From the NCBI GenBank assembly GCA_030043285.1, contig JASHXZ010000159.1, forward strand, positions 1 through 5,837: DNA of 5,837 nucleotides. Reading direction: 5' to 3'. Shown piece after piece: positions 5,358 through 5,837 of the stretch. This DNA comes from Xanthobacteraceae bacterium (GTDB taxonomy: Bacteria; Pseudomonadota; Alphaproteobacteria; Rhizobiales; Xanthobacteraceae). How positions within the stretch are numbered: the first letter of the stretch is position 1; the number at the start of each line of letters is the position of its first letter. A model generated the notes under the pieces. It was not told where the DNA came from. It saw only the letters and a list, made by a program, of their open reading frames with translations, and did no database searches. The translations under genes were made by a program, and so were the position numbers.

Positions 5358-5837
5358 CTAATACGTATCGAACATCCGCTGAATGTCATCGGCGTTGCTG
5401 ATCTTGGATAGAGCGAGAGCCAGCAGAATACGAGCCTTCCAGGGCGGTAAATTGTCGCCGGCCACGAAGCCGCGGCGCTGCAGGCTCGGGCTGCGCACGA
5501 CGCGACCGGAGCCGACCCGGCTGCACAGACACATGATGGTGCCGTACTCGCGGTAGACCCGATCGAAGGCCTCGTCCTGCGCTGGCGTCGGGCGGCCGGC
5601 ACCGGTCGCGGCACTGACGATGCCTTTGGCGCCGGCTCTCGCAGCCGCCTCGATCATGACGCCGTCGGCGTTGACGTACGACACGATGATGTCGATGCGC
5701 GGCAGCGATTGCAGGCCGCGCACGTCGAATTCGGTCTGCGTCGTATGCCGCTTTGTCGGCTGGTGATAGTAGATCACCCTCCCGTCGGCATCGGCGTAGC
5801 CAAGCGGACCGAGATCGCGTGAGGCGAAGGCGTGAAT
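5358..5837 (-). CDS. Asparaginase-family amidohydrolase, C-terminal part (partial)
   Basis: The last 159 codons of a leftward gene are visible, entering at the right edge and ending with TAG at 5358-5360. The fragment matches the C-terminal half of bacterial type II L-asparaginases: PLGYADADGRVIYY (11-24), RIDIIVSYVNADG (47-59), GIVSAATGAG (72-81), CSRVGSGRVV (105-114) and GFVAGDNLPPWKARILLALA (123-142), then a C-terminal helix ending DIQRMFDTY. The family hydrolyses a side-chain amide (asparagine to aspartate plus ammonia) with an N-terminal threonine nucleophile; that catalytic half lies outside the window. Compared from memory with E. coli AnsB, the positions of Asn248 and Glu283, which complete the neighbouring subunit's active site, are Arg82 and Ser116 here, so another substrate is possible. 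It is the upstream member of the probable operon with the dihydroorotase-like and COG0523 genes. Whether it is exported cannot be judged. Confidence 0.88.
   Translation of the reverse strand: MHAFASRDLGPLGYADADGRVIYYHQPTKRHTTQTEFDVRGLQSLPRIDIIVSYVNADGVMIEAAARAGAKGIVSAATGAGRPTPAQDEAFDRVYREYGTIMCLCSRVGSGRVVRSPSLQRRGFVAGDNLPPWKARILLALALSKISNADDIQRMFDTY

Noticed and set aside
4512..5411. Rightward open frame of 299 codons opposite the dihydroorotase-like gene
   Set aside because: Antisense shadow; composition is Arg/Asp/His/Leu-rich without domain resemblance, while the opposite strand encodes all metal ligands of a dihydroorotase.

Overview
The window looks like chromosomal DNA of a G+C-rich alphaproteobacterium, most likely a Bradyrhizobium/Rhodopseudomonas-type Hyphomicrobiales. 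This rests on codon use rich in third-position G/C, on the style of the proteins, and on an 86-bp intergenic palindromic repeat that I remember from Bradyrhizobium-type genomes. The genus is an inference from memory, not a computed result.

Layout from left to right. Bases 1-85 hold the first 28 codons of a leftward gene with a twin-arginine-type export signal. A 329-bp divergent intergenic region (86-414) follows, with two inverted repeats and a relatively A+T-rich stretch. Two rightward genes come next: an OsmC-type peroxidase (415-837) and a 14-TM DHA2-type MFS transporter (954-2519, TTG start with a strong ribosome binding site). A REP/BIME-like palindromic element (847-932) separates them. 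The MFS gene converges, with only 15 bp between stop codons, on a leftward cluster that fills the rest of the window. In transcription order the cluster is an asparaginase-family protein (C-terminal 159 residues, running off the right edge), a dihydroorotase-family amidohydrolase, and a COG0523 (CobW/YjiA-type) metallochaperone GTPase. Gaps between these genes are 51 and 60 bp, so they are probably co-transcribed.

The leftward cluster is the most interesting part. Two hydrolases of amide or cyclic-amide bonds sit beside a putative metal-delivery GTPase. The dihydroorotase-like enzyme keeps all five predicted binuclear-metal ligands, so it is a plausible client of the GTPase. The GTPase has a His-rich loop and an unusual C-terminal extension of about 100 residues with four cysteines. 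The asparaginase-like protein appears to lack the two residues that complete the active site across the subunit interface in E. coli type II asparaginase, which hints at a different substrate. A joint role in catabolism of a cyclic amide or ureide is a hypothesis only. No RNA gene, CRISPR array, intact insertion sequence or integrase was seen.
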